Part shown: piece after piece, positions 5,516 to 6,011 of the stretch
How positions within the stretch are numbered: the stretch's first letter is position 1
Layout: each line of letters opens with the position of its first letter
From: CAYVBE01 sp964448935
GTDB lineage: Bacteria; Planctomycetota; Brocadiia; SM23-32
Assembly: GCA_964448935.1 (NCBI GenBank)
Contig: CAYVBE010000229.1
Span: forward strand, 1 to 6,011
Reading direction: 5' to 3'
DNA: 6,011 bases
Notes under the pieces: model-generated
The model's database searches: none
Seen by the model: the letters and a program-made list of their open reading frames with translations, nothing else
Told to the model about the DNA's origin: nothing
Program-made: the position numbers and the translations under genes

Positions 5516-5944
5516 TCAGTGCACGGCGTAGAGATACCCGTCATCGCAGCCGAAGAAGACGGTCTCCTCCGTGGGCCATGGCGAGGAGATGATCTTCTCG
5601 CCTGCTGCAAACTTCCACAACTCCTCACCGGTGAGCGCGTCCAGGGCATAAAGGCTGCCGTCGTCGCAGCCGAAGTACAGGACGCGGCCGGCAACGGAGG
5701 GGGCGGACTGAATCCTGGCATCCGTCTCGAACACCCAGCCCCGCTCGCCCGTCGCGGCGTCGAATACGCGCAGCTTGCCGTCGTTGTTGCCCACGTACAG
5801 AAGTCCATGTGCCAGGGCCGGGGCAGCCAGTATCTCGTGCCCCAGCTCGCCCCCTGTTGTCACGGCAACCTGGTGGGGCCACGTAAACTGGTGCCACACC
5901 CGCCGGCGTTCGCCCGGCCGCCCGCACACGATGTCGCCGCCCAT
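5516..5944 (-). CDS. Short PQQ-like beta-propeller repeat protein, possibly truncated
   Basis: The 142-residue product contains PQQ-type blades: LLYVGNNDGKLRVFDAATG (48-66) then W70, LYFGCDDGSLYALDALTG (89-106) then W110, and a final FFGCDDGYLYAVH (130-142). Spacing between blades is exactly 40 residues. Such proteins normally have seven or eight blades and several hundred residues and are often secreted or periplasmic; here there are fewer than three and no signal peptide. The first 25 residues do not resemble a blade. An in-frame TAG at 5957-5959 lies just before the ATG at 5944, and only a weak AGGG precedes that start. It may be the intact end of a larger gene broken by a frameshift or nonsense change, or a small genuine repeat protein that assembles as oligomers. 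It does not bind PQQ necessarily; the repeats often serve as scaffolds (as in BamB). Function is unknown. Confidence 0.6.
   Translation of the reverse strand: MGGDIVCGRPGERRRVWHQFTWPHQVAVTTGGELGHEILAAPALAHGLLYVGNNDGKLRVFDAATGERGWVFETDARIQSAPSVAGRVLYFGCDDGSLYALDALTGEELWKFAAGEKIISSPWPTEETVFFGCDDGYLYAVH
5521..5840 (-). repeat. 120-bp periodic repeat coding for propeller blades
   Basis: Related sequences begin at 5541 (TCATCGCAGC), 5661 (TCGTCGCAGC) and 5781 (TCGTTGTTGC), exactly 120 bases apart. They encode the G-[CN]-[DN]-DG segment of three successive 40-residue blades. The two rightmost-in-protein copies are the most alike, which suggests recent duplication or strong structural constraint. 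Confidence 0.8.
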
Positions 5945-6011
5945 TGAGCCGACACCCTAGTGGTCCATAACAGTTGATTCTTGGGGTTCAGCCGGAGCGC
6001 CGGTGGGCCAG
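5945..6011. other. Right edge, no supported gene
   Basis: On the minus strand the frame of the propeller gene is closed by TAG at 5957-5959. Before it, the same frame reads as the possible tail of another protein (ending STVMDH), and another frame reads NPKNQLLWTTRV, which looks somewhat like a propeller blade. Bases 5960-5987 are AT-richer than the surroundings, as expected of an intergenic or regulatory stretch. Too little sequence is present to decide. Confidence 0.4.

Overview
This window is GC-rich bacterial DNA with tightly packed genes. It holds one complete gene on the minus strand, a five-gene pterin/folate operon on the plus strand, and a short minus-strand gene at the right end. 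The gene set fits an uncultured or environmental bacterium with glycan-degrading and beta-propeller genes, such as Planctomycetota, Armatimonadota or related groups. The sequence alone does not settle the phylum, so that placement is a weak inference.

Layout: positions 1-264 show no credible gene and carry several inverted repeats, two of them (213-249) placed like a terminator for the next gene. Positions 265-2619 (minus) encode a large family 20 glycoside hydrolase (beta-N-acetylhexosaminidase-like) with no visible signal peptide. Positions 2620-2872 are a divergent intergenic region. It has a near-consensus sigma70-type promoter facing right (TTGCCA, 17 bp, CATAAT), a GC-rich perfect palindrome in the resulting leader, and a weaker candidate promoter facing left.

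The operon (2873-5498, plus) runs: pterin-4a-carbinolamine dehydratase (PCD); an SDR of the pteridine reductase/FolM type; dihydroneopterin aldolase (FolB, with some FolX-like features); HPPK (FolK); and GTP cyclohydrolase I (FolE). Gaps and overlaps are 18 nt, an 11-nt overlap, 1 nt, and a 4-nt ATGA overlap, so translational coupling is likely. FolE opens the pathway from GTP, FolB and FolK make 6-hydroxymethyl-dihydropterin pyrophosphate, and the FolM-like reductase would reduce a dihydropterin or dihydrofolate to the tetrahydro form. PCD would dehydrate or recycle a 4a-hydroxypterin. No FolP, FolC or FolA lies in the window.

After a 17-nt convergent gap comes a 142-codon minus-strand gene (5516-5944) made of exact 40-residue PQQ-type beta-propeller blades. 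It has fewer than three blades and a stop codon just upstream of its start, so it may be a truncated or broken propeller gene. The last 67 bases hold no supportable gene.

The most useful points for follow-up are the combination of PCD and a FolM-type reductase inside a folate operon, an in-frame 18-bp tandem repeat in the FolM-like gene, the incomplete propeller gene, and the palindromic leader of the folate operon. I see nothing here that I can defend as a wholly new system.
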